Position numbers and translations under genes: made by a program. 34,302 nt of DNA from an uncultured Acidobacteriota bacterium (GTDB taxonomy: Bacteria; Acidobacteriota; Blastocatellia; RBC074), in assembly GCA_902825875.1 (NCBI GenBank), contig CADECP010000053.1:1-34302 (forward strand), written 5' to 3'. Under the pieces are notes generated by a model. It searched no databases. It saw nothing but the letters and a program-made list of their open reading frames with translations, and had not been told where the DNA came from. The number at the start of each line of letters is the position of its first letter. Position 1 is the stretch's first letter. Positions 1 to 8,000 of this stretch are shown here, in pieces.

Positions 1-4
1 AGCG

Positions 5-49
5 GCGGACGATAACGTCCGCGAACCGGCAGCGGACGTGGACGTCCGC
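5..49. repeat. Two adjacent GCGGACG palindromes
   Basis: Two short hairpins lie side by side and share the core GCGGACG. The first has a perfect 7-bp stem (5-11 with 16-22) around an ATAA loop. The second has a perfect 8-bp stem (32-39 with 42-49) with only GG between the arms. They sit upstream of the DUF1015 gene and run close to the window edge, so more copies may lie to the left. They resemble extragenic palindromes rather than a terminator, because no T-run follows. Confidence 0.6.
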
Positions 50-134
50 GCTCCAATTGCAAATCCGCGCTCGCGTTGTAGAATCCCATCTCAATTCAAC
101 CTGTCATTTTCATTCACCCAAGGAGAGTTCTTAC

Positions 135-1367
135 GTGTCCACAGTCAAACCGTTTCGCGCGCTGCGCCCGTTGCCAGCCCAGGCGGCGGATGTTTCCGCA
201 GTCCCTTACGATGTCGTCAGCACCGAAGAAGCCGCCGCGTTGGCCGGTGACAATGCTTTGAGCTTCTTGCGCGTGTCGCGGCCTGAAATCGAAATGCCAG
301 CGGGAACGGATATTTACTCCGACGCCGTGTATGCCAAAGCCGCCGCGAACTTCGACCGGTTGATTGCCGCCGCGCCGCTGGTGATTGAAGACGAGTCGAG
401 CTTTTATTTTTACGCGCTGCGAATGGGCGAACGAACTCAAATCGGATTGGTCGCCTGCTGTTCGGTGGACGAATACGACAACAACATCATTCTGAAACAC
501 GAAAAGACTCGGCCAGACAAAGAAAACGACCGCACCAAACACATGCTGACTATTCGAGCGCAAACCGGCCCGGTCTTTTTGACTTATCGCCCGAACGATG
601 AGGTCAACGGATTGGCGAATGAATTGATTCGCACTCCGCCGCTGTTTGATTTCGTTGCCGCCGACGGAGTCACTCACACAATTTGGGCTGTGCCGACCGA
701 ACGCAACGCAGAATTGATTGCCGCCTTTGGCCAGGTTCCGAACCTGTACATCGCAGACGGTCATCACCGTGCCAAAAGCGCCAGCCGCGCTCGCGCCGAC
801 TTGCGCGACCAAAACTCCAGTCACACGGGCGAAGAGGAATACAATTTCTTTCAATGCGTGCTGTTCCCATCCGATCAAGTCCGCATTCTGGCTTACAACC
901 GAGCGGTCAAGGATTTGAACGGTTATTCGCCGCAAGACTTCCTGAAAGAAGTCGAGCGCGAATTTGAAGTCCGCCCGGACGTTGATCCTGTGCCGCGCAA
1001 ACACAATCGCTTTGCGATGTATCTGGACGGGCATTGGTACGGCTTGAAGCTCCGCACCGATGTCACCAGACGCATGAAAGTCACCGACCGGCTGGATGTC
1101 AGCGTGTTGCAGGATTCGTTGCTGGCTCCGGTGCTGGGCGTGCAAGACCCGCGCACCGACAAACGGATTGATTTCATCGGCGGCATTCGCGGCGCACGCG
1201 AATTGGAACGATTGGTCAACGAAGGCAAAGCCGCCGTCGCCTTTTCAATGTACCCGACTTCGCTGGACGAACTGATGGAAATTTCCGACGCAGGCGAAAT
1301 CATGCCGCCGAAATCCACTTGGTTTGAGCCGAAGTTGCGGGATGGATTGTTGAGTCATTTAATCTGA
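135..1367 (+). CDS. DUF1015 family protein (serine-cluster associated)
   Basis: This 410-residue protein of the DUF1015 family has no firmly assigned activity to my knowledge, although the family is often found beside serA and serC. The family signature DGHHR is at residues 208-212, followed by AKSASRAR. I chose the GTG at 135 because AAGGAGAG lies 7 bases upstream and the protein then opens with STVKPFRALRP, as family members do. An in-frame ATG at 57 would add 26 residues of non-conserved sequence and lacks a ribosome binding site. The gene is followed by serA on the same strand after 92 bp that contain a repeat array. The context suggests a role in serine or phospho-metabolite handling, but that is inference. 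Confidence 0.88.
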   Translation: MSTVKPFRALRPLPAQAADVSAVPYDVVSTEEAAALAGDNALSFLRVSRPEIEMPAGTDIYSDAVYAKAAANFDRLIAAAPLVIEDESSFYFYALRMGERTQIGLVACCSVDEYDNNIILKHEKTRPDKENDRTKHMLTIRAQTGPVFLTYRPNDEVNGLANELIRTPPLFDFVAADGVTHTIWAVPTERNAELIAAFGQVPNLYIADGHHRAKSASRARADLRDQNSSHTGEEEYNFFQCVLFPSDQVRILAYNRAVKDLNGYSPQDFLKEVEREFEVRPDVDPVPRKHNRFAMYLDGHWYGLKLRTDVTRRMKVTDRLDVSVLQDSLLAPVLGVQDPRTDKRIDFIGGIRGARELERLVNEGKAAVAFSMYPTSLDELMEISDAGEIMPPKSTWFEPKLRDGLLSHLI

Positions 1368-1455
1368 GTAGACAGAAGACAGTAGTCAGTAGACAGTAGA
1401 GGCGAGCCAACTACTGCCTACACCTACTGCCTTCTGTCTACTGTCTTCTGTCTAC
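1368..1455. repeat. Inverted array of heptanucleotide repeats before serA
   Basis: Five consecutive 7-mers (GTAGACA, GAAGACA, GTAGTCA, GTAGACA, GTAGAGG) run from 1368 to 1402. After a short spacer the complementary series (CTACTGC, CTACACC, then CTTCTGT, CTACTGT, CTTCTGT) runs to 1455. The outermost 18 bases (1368-1385) are perfectly complementary to 1438-1455, so transcripts could fold into a long imperfect hairpin. The array starts at the base after the DUF1015 stop and ends 4 bases before the serA ATG, and it leaves no recognisable ribosome binding site for serA. Confidence 0.8.
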
Positions 1456-1459
1456 TTCC

Positions 1460-2662
1460 ATGAAAGTTCTGATCGCCGACAAATTCGAGCAAAGTGGGAT
1501 TGACGGGCTGAAAGCCATTGGCTGTGAAGTCATCAGCAATCCCGACCTGAAAGATGACGCGCTGGCGGCGGCCATCCGTGACACCGGAGCCGATGTGCTG
1601 GTCGTGCGTTCGACCAAGGTCAACGAAGCCGCGCTGGATGCGGGCAAGTTGCGTTTGGTCGTACGCGCCGGAGCCGGGTTCAACACAATTGACGTTAAAG
1701 CGGCTTCGGCACGAGGCATTTATGTTTCCAACTGTCCGGGCAAAAACTCGGTTGCCGTTGCTGAGTTGGCTTTCGCGCTGATCCTGGCGCTGGATCGTCG
1801 CATTGCCGACAACGTCGCCGAACTCCGCGCGGGCAAATGGAACAAGAAAGAATTCGGCAAAGCCACCGGCTTGAAAGGCCGCACATTGGGGTTGATCGGG
1901 CTTGGCCAGATTGGCAGCGAGATGATCGCGCGCGCCAAAGCTTTTGGCCTGAACGTCGTCGGCTGGAGCCGCAACTTGACGCCGGAAAAAGCCGAGGAGC
2001 TTGGCATTCAGTACCGCCAGACAATTCTGGAAATTGTCCACGAAGCCGGCATCATCAGTTTGCATGTGGCGCTGACGCCGGACACGCGCGGTTTCATCAA
2101 CGCCGACATCTTTGAAGTGATGAAACCCGGCACGATTTTCATCAACACGGCTCGCGCCGAGGTCGTGGATCAAGCTGCGCTGGCGCAAGCCGTCAAAACC
2201 AAACACATCCGCGCGGGGCTGGACGTGTTCGCCAACGAACCGACAACGGCAACCGGCGAATTCAGCGACGAGATCATCGGCTTGCCCGGCGTGTACGGCA
2301 CGCATCACATCGGCGCTTCGACCGATCAGGCTCAGGAAGCCATCGCCGCTGAAACCGTCCGCATCATCCGCGAATTCAAGGACACCGGTTCGGTTCCCAA
2401 CGTCGTCAATCTGGCGGATCGAACTCCGGCGACGCATAAGCTGGTCGTTCGCCACAAAGACCGTCCCGGAGTGTTGGCGCACGTGTTGAACGAAATCAAA
2501 GCTGCCAACATCAACGTCCAGCAAATGGAAAACATAGTCTTTGCCGGAGCCGAAGCGGCAATTGCGCGCATTGAACTCGACGGCACGCTGGAGCCGGAAA
2601 CCATGGATCGCATCCGCTCCGGCAACGGCGATGTGATCGAGGCCAATCTGCTTGTTTTGTAA
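1460..2662 (+). CDS. serA: D-3-phosphoglycerate dehydrogenase
   Basis: This enzyme oxidises 3-phosphoglycerate to 3-phosphohydroxypyruvate with NAD, the first step of serine synthesis. The 400-residue protein has the D-isomer-specific 2-hydroxyacid dehydrogenase fold. The nucleotide-binding GLGQIG is at 147-152, and the catalytic set is Arg232 (in NTARAE), Glu260 and His283 (in HHIGAST). A C-terminal ACT domain spans roughly 326-400 (KDRPGVLAHVLNEI), suggesting serine feedback control. It is a short-form enzyme without the extra intervening domain of the 520-residue type. The ATG at 1460 follows a heptamer hairpin and has no clear Shine-Dalgarno sequence, so translation may be coupled or modulated by that structure. 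The next gene starts 7 bp after its stop. Confidence 0.95.
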   Translation: MKVLIADKFEQSGIDGLKAIGCEVISNPDLKDDALAAAIRDTGADVLVVRSTKVNEAALDAGKLRLVVRAGAGFNTIDVKAASARGIYVSNCPGKNSVAVAELAFALILALDRRIADNVAELRAGKWNKKEFGKATGLKGRTLGLIGLGQIGSEMIARAKAFGLNVVGWSRNLTPEKAEELGIQYRQTILEIVHEAGIISLHVALTPDTRGFINADIFEVMKPGTIFINTARAEVVDQAALAQAVKTKHIRAGLDVFANEPTTATGEFSDEIIGLPGVYGTHHIGASTDQAQEAIAAETVRIIREFKDTGSVPNVVNLADRTPATHKLVVRHKDRPGVLAHVLNEIKAANINVQQMENIVFAGAEAAIARIELDGTLEPETMDRIRSGNGDVIEANLLVL

Positions 2663-2669
2663 TTGAACT

Positions 2670-2930
2670 ATGCCAGTCATCAGCCGATTTTTTGGAATTG
2701 TCATTTCGATGTATTACAACGATCATCCGCCGCCGCACTTTCATGTGGCCTATGGCGAGTTTCGAGCGCAAATGGCAATTGAAACCTTGGCAATCATCGA
2801 GGGAGAATTGCCCCGTCGAGTCATGAATCTGACAATGGAGTGGGCGGCTTTGCACAGAGATGAATTGCGCGCCGATTGGGCGTTGGCTCGCAACGGACAA
2901 CCGCTCGAAAGAATTGTGCCTTTGGATTAA
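2670..2930 (+). CDS. DUF4160 domain protein
   Basis: This 86-residue protein has the DUF4160 hallmark, a segment YYNDHPPPHFHV at about residues 15-26 that is rich in His and Pro. The family usually sits directly before a DUF2442 gene, as here, and the pair has the size and layout of a toxin-antitoxin module, although no activity is established to my knowledge. It starts 7 bp after serA and has no obvious ribosome binding site, so it is probably translated by coupling. The DUF2442 gene follows 14 bp downstream. Its position inside the serA-serC cluster is unusual and suggests insertion of the pair. Confidence 0.85.
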   Translation: MPVISRFFGIVISMYYNDHPPPHFHVAYGEFRAQMAIETLAIIEGELPRRVMNLTMEWAALHRDELRADWALARNGQPLERIVPLD

Positions 2931-2944
2931 GTGAGGTAGCAAAA

Positions 2945-3217
2945 ATGGTTTTGATTCATTCCGTAACGCCTCTAGAAAATTTCCGGGTTCGATTGGAATT
3001 CAGCACCGGCGAGCAGAAAGTTGTGAACCTTGAGCCGCTGTTGCGAGGCCCAATTTTTGAACCGATCAGACAAAGCCGAGAAATGTTTTGCGCCGTCAAA
3101 GTAGACCCGGAGTTGGCGACAATCGTCTGGCCCAATGGCGCAGACATGGACCCAGACGTTCTTTACGGCAGTCATTTGCCAGCCTGGATGGAGGTTGCCG
3201 AAAAAGCAGCCGCCTGA
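2945..3217 (+). CDS. DUF2442 domain protein
   Basis: This 90-residue protein matches DUF2442: it opens with a short strand (IHSVTPLENFRVRLEFSTGE), contains the family-typical VNLEPLLRGPIFEPI, and ends with IVWPNGADMDPDVLY. I chose the ATG at 2945 because GAGG lies about 7 bases upstream. Longer in-frame starts would overlap the previous gene by more than 50 bases. It is the usual partner of DUF4160. Such pairs have been suggested to act as toxin-antitoxin or regulatory pairs, which is inference for this copy. serC begins 37 bp further on. Confidence 0.85.
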   Translation: MVLIHSVTPLENFRVRLEFSTGEQKVVNLEPLLRGPIFEPIRQSREMFCAVKVDPELATIVWPNGADMDPDVLYGSHLPAWMEVAEKAAA

Positions 3218-3254
3218 GTTTCGTCATCATTTTTATCAAACAGGAGATCAATAA

Positions 3255-4346
3255 ATGTCCGAACGCATTTTTAACTTCAGCGCAGGCCCGGCAGTGTTGC
3301 CGGAGCCGGTCTTGAAACAAGCTCAACGCGATTTGCTCGCTCTGCCCGGCGTAGGCATGTCGGTGCTGGAAATCAGCCACCGCTCCGCGGCTTTTGAACA
3401 GATCATTGCCGAAGCCGAAGCCGATCTGCGAAAGCTCGTCGGCATTCCTGACAATTACAAAGTGCTGTTCTTACAGGGCGGAGCCAGCCTGCAATTCACG
3501 ATGATTCCGATGAACCTGTTGCCGAAAGGCGCTTCTGCCGATTACGTGCTGACCGGCAGTTGGGGACAAGGCGCGATCAAGGAAGCCAAAAAGCTCGGCA
3601 CGGTGCGCGAAGCTGCGACAACCGCCGACACCAACTTCAACCGTCTGCCGAAATCCGAAGAGATCAAACTCGATCCGAACGCGGCCTATGTTCATTACAC
3701 CTCGAACGAAACGATTTTCGGCGTGGAATTTCAGGAAGACATGAATTTCGGCGGAGCGCCATTGATCTGCGATATGTCGTCGGATTTCATCAGTCGCCCA
3801 ATTGATGTCAACAAATACGGTTTGATTTACGCCGGAGCGCAAAAGAACGCGGGTCCCGCCGGAGCCACCATCGTCATCATCCGCGAAGATTTGCTGGATC
3901 GAGTGCCTGAAGGCTTACCGGCTACGCTGGATTACAAGAACCTGGCCAAGAACGGTTCGATGTACAACACGCCGCCGTGCTTTGCGATTTACATCTGCGG
4001 TCTGGTGTTCAAATGGGCGCTGAACGACATCGGCGGACTGGAAAAGGTTCAGGCAATGAACCAGGAGAAAGCCGCGATTTTGTACAAAGCCATTGACGCT
4101 TCGGACAATTACTACCGCGGCCACGCCGAAGCCGATTGCCGCAGCCTGATGAACGTCACTTTCCGGCTGCCCAGCGAAGACCTGGAAAAGAAATTCATCA
4201 AGGAAGCCACCGCAGCCGGTTTGGACGGTTTGAAAGGCCATCGTTCAGTCGGAGGCTTGCGCGCTTCGATTTACAACGCCTTCCCAAAAGCTGGCGTAGA
4301 GAAACTGGTCGAGTTCATGGCCGATTTCCAAAAGAACAACGGCTAA
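3255..4346 (+). CDS. serC: Phosphoserine aminotransferase
   Basis: This PLP enzyme transfers the amino group of glutamate to 3-phosphohydroxypyruvate, giving O-phosphoserine; the family also acts in pyridoxal phosphate synthesis. The 363-residue length is normal. Landmarks are the N-terminal NFSAGPAVLP, the cofactor region GGASLQF (75-81), the PLP-binding Lys197 in GAQKNAGPAG, and the C-terminal GHRSVGGLRAS (328-338). CAGGAGA precedes the ATG at a good distance. With serA it gives two of the three serine-pathway steps; a stand-alone serB is not in the window. A perfect 14-bp hairpin follows the gene. Confidence 0.95.
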   Translation: MSERIFNFSAGPAVLPEPVLKQAQRDLLALPGVGMSVLEISHRSAAFEQIIAEAEADLRKLVGIPDNYKVLFLQGGASLQFTMIPMNLLPKGASADYVLTGSWGQGAIKEAKKLGTVREAATTADTNFNRLPKSEEIKLDPNAAYVHYTSNETIFGVEFQEDMNFGGAPLICDMSSDFISRPIDVNKYGLIYAGAQKNAGPAGATIVIIREDLLDRVPEGLPATLDYKNLAKNGSMYNTPPCFAIYICGLVFKWALNDIGGLEKVQAMNQEKAAILYKAIDASDNYYRGHAEADCRSLMNVTFRLPSEDLEKKFIKEATAAGLDGLKGHRSVGGLRASIYNAFPKAGVEKLVEFMADFQKNNG

Positions 4347-4361
4347 GCCAAATTCAAAAAT

Positions 4362-4399
4362 CAACTGCCCGGCAAGCTGAACAGTTTGCCGGGCAGTTG
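4362..4399. terminator. Shared hairpin terminator between serC and yiaA
   Basis: A perfect 14-bp stem (CAACTGCCCGGCAA at 4362-4375 with its complement at 4386-4399) surrounds a 10-base loop between convergent genes. Read on the minus strand the stem is followed by GATTTTTG, a usable U-tract. On the plus strand the tail is only CTCCTTA. It is therefore best as the terminator of the minus-strand gene, and probably also stops serC transcripts less efficiently. Confidence 0.8.
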
Positions 4400-4418
4400 C
4401 TCCTTACCAACCGGATGT

Positions 4419-4829
4419 TCAAACCAGACTGCCAACCTGACCGCCCGCATCGCGCGTGTTCTTTTGCACGGCGATGACCGCAAACATGCTCAACACAAAC
4501 GACATGCCGAAAAATCCTTTCTCGCTCCGAGCCAGTTCGGCGTTCCACAATCCAACCGTCAGCAACAATACGGTCAGAATGACTGAAAACCAGCACAGCC
4601 CGAAATAAATGGCCGTGACAGGAATGTTTTCCAGTTTGTCGCGCACGCTTTTCTGGACGGAAACCGCCGCAAACAATCCGTACATCAACACGATGAAGTA
4701 ATAGCCTTTTTCATTGAGGTGCATCGTCGCGTTCCACAATCCGATCAGATAGGCAGCCATCCCGGCGACCAACGCCATCCACGAAGCGCCTAAAAAAGCC
4801 GCTGAAGGTTTCTGAGTGACAGTGTTCAT
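4419..4829 (-). CDS. yiaA: YiaA/YiaB-type inner membrane protein
   Basis: This 136-residue integral membrane protein has four predicted helices in two similar halves (about 10-30, 41-57, 73-93 and 103-118). Each half carries the family pattern of a GLWNA segment, an EKG(F/Y) turn and a VQK-x(2)-RD end: [15 protein letters not shown] with VQKSVRD, and [15 protein letters not shown] with VQKNTRD. This matches the YiaAB two-helix family duplicated in one chain, as in E. coli YiaA. The molecular function is unknown. AAGGAGA precedes the start. It stands alone on the minus strand, downstream of the giant secreted-protein gene but separated from it by a terminator-like hairpin. Confidence 0.85.
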   Translation of the reverse strand: MNTVTQKPSAAFLGASWMALVAGMAAYLIGLWNATMHLNEKGYYFIVLMYGLFAAVSVQKSVRDKLENIPVTAIYFGLCWFSVILTVLLLTVGLWNAELARSEKGFFGMSFVLSMFAVIAVQKNTRDAGGQVGSLV

Positions 4830-4937
4830 AAAGTTTTCTCCTTAAAGATTTAGCAAATACCGCTCATACCGCTCACATCGGCATTAGCGAGATTCAGACT
4901 CCACCGGTATCAACCGGAGAAAACTTTTTCAGCATAG

Positions 4938-4997
4938 AAAAACGAGAGCGACCTGAATTTTCCTGACCGCTCATGCCGAATCAGGTTCAGATCGCTC
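4938..4997 (-). terminator. Terminator of the giant secreted-protein gene
   Basis: On the minus strand a 12-bp stem (4997-4986 with 4957-4946, one G-U pair) encloses a loop of about 28 bases and is followed by TCG and five T residues (4942-4938). It starts 17 bases after the stop of the 2164-residue protein gene. Confidence 0.6.
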
Positions 4998-5013
4998 ACA
5001 CTCTCAATACCGT

Positions 5014-8000
5014 TTAGCGGATGTTGACCTGCACGACGTTGGCGATTTGGCCATCCACGATCAAGGTCACATCTACCAAGCCGCTGCCCGCCAGCGAACG
5101 CGGTATTTCGATGTTGATTTGATCCAGTCCGGCAAATCCGCCTTGATCCCCGGCAAATTGCAGCGGAGCTTCGACGCCGCCAATGATCGCCCGAACGGCT
5201 TCGAGCGAACTGCGACGACGAACACCTGTTCCGAACAACGACAGGAACACGCGGTCGCCAATTGCTCCCAAGTCAATCGGCACGGCGACAAACCGGCTGC
5301 TGGTTGGGTCGAACCGAGCGACCGGGCTGGAACTCGAAGAACCGTCCGGTTTGAAGGTCAATGCGTTGGCCGCTGGCAGCCCTCGCCCGCTGGCGTCAGC
5401 GACAAAAATGCCCGGAGCCACATTGGCGATTTCCACCACGCTGCCGGACACGGTGCCGTCCCCGCTGGTGATGAGGATGGTCGCCGTCCCCGCAGCCGTT
5501 CCCGCCGGAATCAAATAATTGATCTGCGTCGGAGCCACAAAAAACAGCGGAGCCAGCCGTTCGACATTGGCGCTGTCCCGCACCTTGATCGTCGTTCCGG
5601 CCAGAGTCGTCGGCAGCGGCACAGACGTCGCCACTTGCGTCGTCGTCGCCAGCCCAATACCAAACGCGGCGACGATTTGCTCCGAAGCCAATCGTTCACC
5701 GCCATAACTGGCGGCGGAAACGCTGGTCGCCGGTTGAGCCAGCAACACAGGGGTTGCCGAAACTTCGGTTGGCAGCGAAGCGCCGCTCGTGTCGGTCACG
5801 CCGCGTGCAACGGGAGCATCTCGAAAATCAAAATCCAGCTTCGCTCCGGTGTTGGCGGCGATGTAATCAAACACCAAGTTGAAAATATGCCGCGAACCGC
5901 TGGCCAGCGTTTGATTGCCTGGCAAGGTGACAGCCATTCCGATTGCGCCTTGTGCCACTTGACTGGTATTGACGCTGAGCGTTCCACCGGTTGCATCCGC
6001 TCCCAGCGTCACACGCGGATTGCTGAGCACCGCCGGATTGAATCCCAAACTGAAACTCCAGGCTTTTTCATTGCCCAAAGCTTCCATATTGATTCGCAAA
6101 GTCAGCCGGTTCGATTGATCCGGCGCGAACGTTTGGTTGGCGCTGACGTTGTAATCAAAACCAATCAGCCGCCGCCGAACCAAGAGTTGATACTCGCGCA
6201 TTCCGGTGCAATTCATTGCGTCAACCACCAACACTTTGAACTTGAATATGCCCGCAACCGTTGGCGTGCCAGAAAGCACTCCGGCAGAAGACAAATTCAT
6301 GCCTGTTGGCAATGCGCCGCCGATGATCGAATAACTATACGCAGCCATGCCTCCGCTGGCCGTCAAACTGACCGGGTTGAACGGTTGGTTCAGGTTGCCG
6401 ACAAACGACACATTCGGGCCAATCGTAATCGCCGGACATTCACAGCATTTGGCAAAGGCTTCGCTGAATTCGACCAACAGACCATTGACCGCAGTGACAG
6501 ATCCGCCTGTCACAAAAGTCAGCGTATTCGGCCCAGACTGGTACCCGCTGGTGATAGTGAAACTGGTAAAACTGCCAGGGCCGTTGCTTGTGGCAATCGG
6601 TGTTGTGTTGTTGTTGAGGAAAAGCTCCGCGTTAGGGCTGGCGGCGAATTTACCGCTAATTGAAACGCTGCTCAGATCGCAACCGGACAAATCAAACGTC
6701 GTGGAAAAACGATTGATTCCCGGAGCTGTTTTGCCGATCCAACGCGCCGCTGTGCTGGTCACACCCAACGGCAGAATGACAGATGGAGTTGTGGTTGGGC
6801 CATTCAACGCTGACGCAGCGTAATGCCCGTCCGGCGCGCCAGTGCCAAGCGGTACTCGGTCGTTGTCTACGCCTGTGTTGAACAGTTTCAGCATCACGCG
6901 CGGGCAATCCTTGATCACCAGCGGGTAGGTTTTCCGGCTGGAACAACCGCAAGCATCAACGGCGGTGACTGTCACCGAAAACGATCCTGCCTGGGTCGGC
7001 GTGCCTTGCAACATGCCGCCCGCGAAGCTCAATCCGGGTGGAAGCGTTCCGTTGATCGAATACGTTACCGGCTGACAAGTGCTGTCGCTGGTAAAGGTTT
7101 GTTTGGGATAGACCGTGCCGACGTATCCAACAGGCAGAAAGTCCGGCTTGATCGTAAATTCGCTGCATTTGATAACGATCTCGCGCCGAATTTCCGCCGT
7201 GCAGCCGTTGGCGTCTTTGACCGTGATGACAATGGGCGAAAAACTTCCTTGCTCAGTCGGCGTGCCGGTCAGCTTGCCATCCATTGAAAGCGACAAGCCC
7301 GCGGGCAAACCCGTCGCTGTATACATGTAGGGTGCGGTTCCACCCGAAGCCATGAACATCGTCGTGGGGAACGGCACTCCCGTCATTCCCATCGGCAACG
7401 GATTGGGATTATTGGTCAGCGTGATGTTCACGTCGGCGCAGGGCGAAGGCATATTCGGACGGCATTTTCCGGCGCTGCCCGCCTTGAAGATGGAATCAAT
7501 CTCTCCCTGAGTCAGCGGCACATCGAAGATTTCCAGTTCATCAATCTTGATGCCGCCGACTTTGTCTGGGTCGTTTGTGTAACGAGTTCTGCCAATCAGA
7601 AGCGGCAGCGTATTGACAACCCTGTCATTGGAAGCAGGACCAGAAGAAACGACTTGCTGGCCGTCAACGTAAAACCTGGCAATGGCTGCGCCATTATTTC
7701 GATCATAGCTAATTGCCACGTGGTGCCAGCCCCCCGGAGCCAGCACGATAACCGCTGTTGCTGGAGATGAAAATGCTGTGCCGTTACCAGCAGCAATATC
7801 GAACTTAAGCTGAGTGCCGCCGACGCCTTGCTGGACATAAAAGGCGTAGCCTCTTACTGAAGGCGGTGTTCCCGGTATGTAATCCATTTTGTCCACAATT
7901 GGAGCAAACTGGTCGGTTTGTAGTTGTTGGTCAATATTGATCCAAGCGTCAATCGTGAAGCCCTCGTTCGAGGTTAAGTCTAGCGGATCGCCATTCACAT

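Noticed and set aside
1368..1455. CRISPR-like array
   Set aside because: Units are 7 bp, have no spacers and occur as an inverted pair, so this is not a CRISPR array.
1424..2704. Minus-strand open frame of 426 codons opposite serA
   Set aside because: Antisense shadow of serA; low-complexity composition with many Arg, Phe and His and no recognisable domain.
5047..6663. Plus-strand open frame of 538 codons inside the giant protein gene
   Set aside because: The minus-strand protein has clear domains (TIGR03437, cohesin-like) over the same bases; the plus frame is Arg/Gln-rich without domains.
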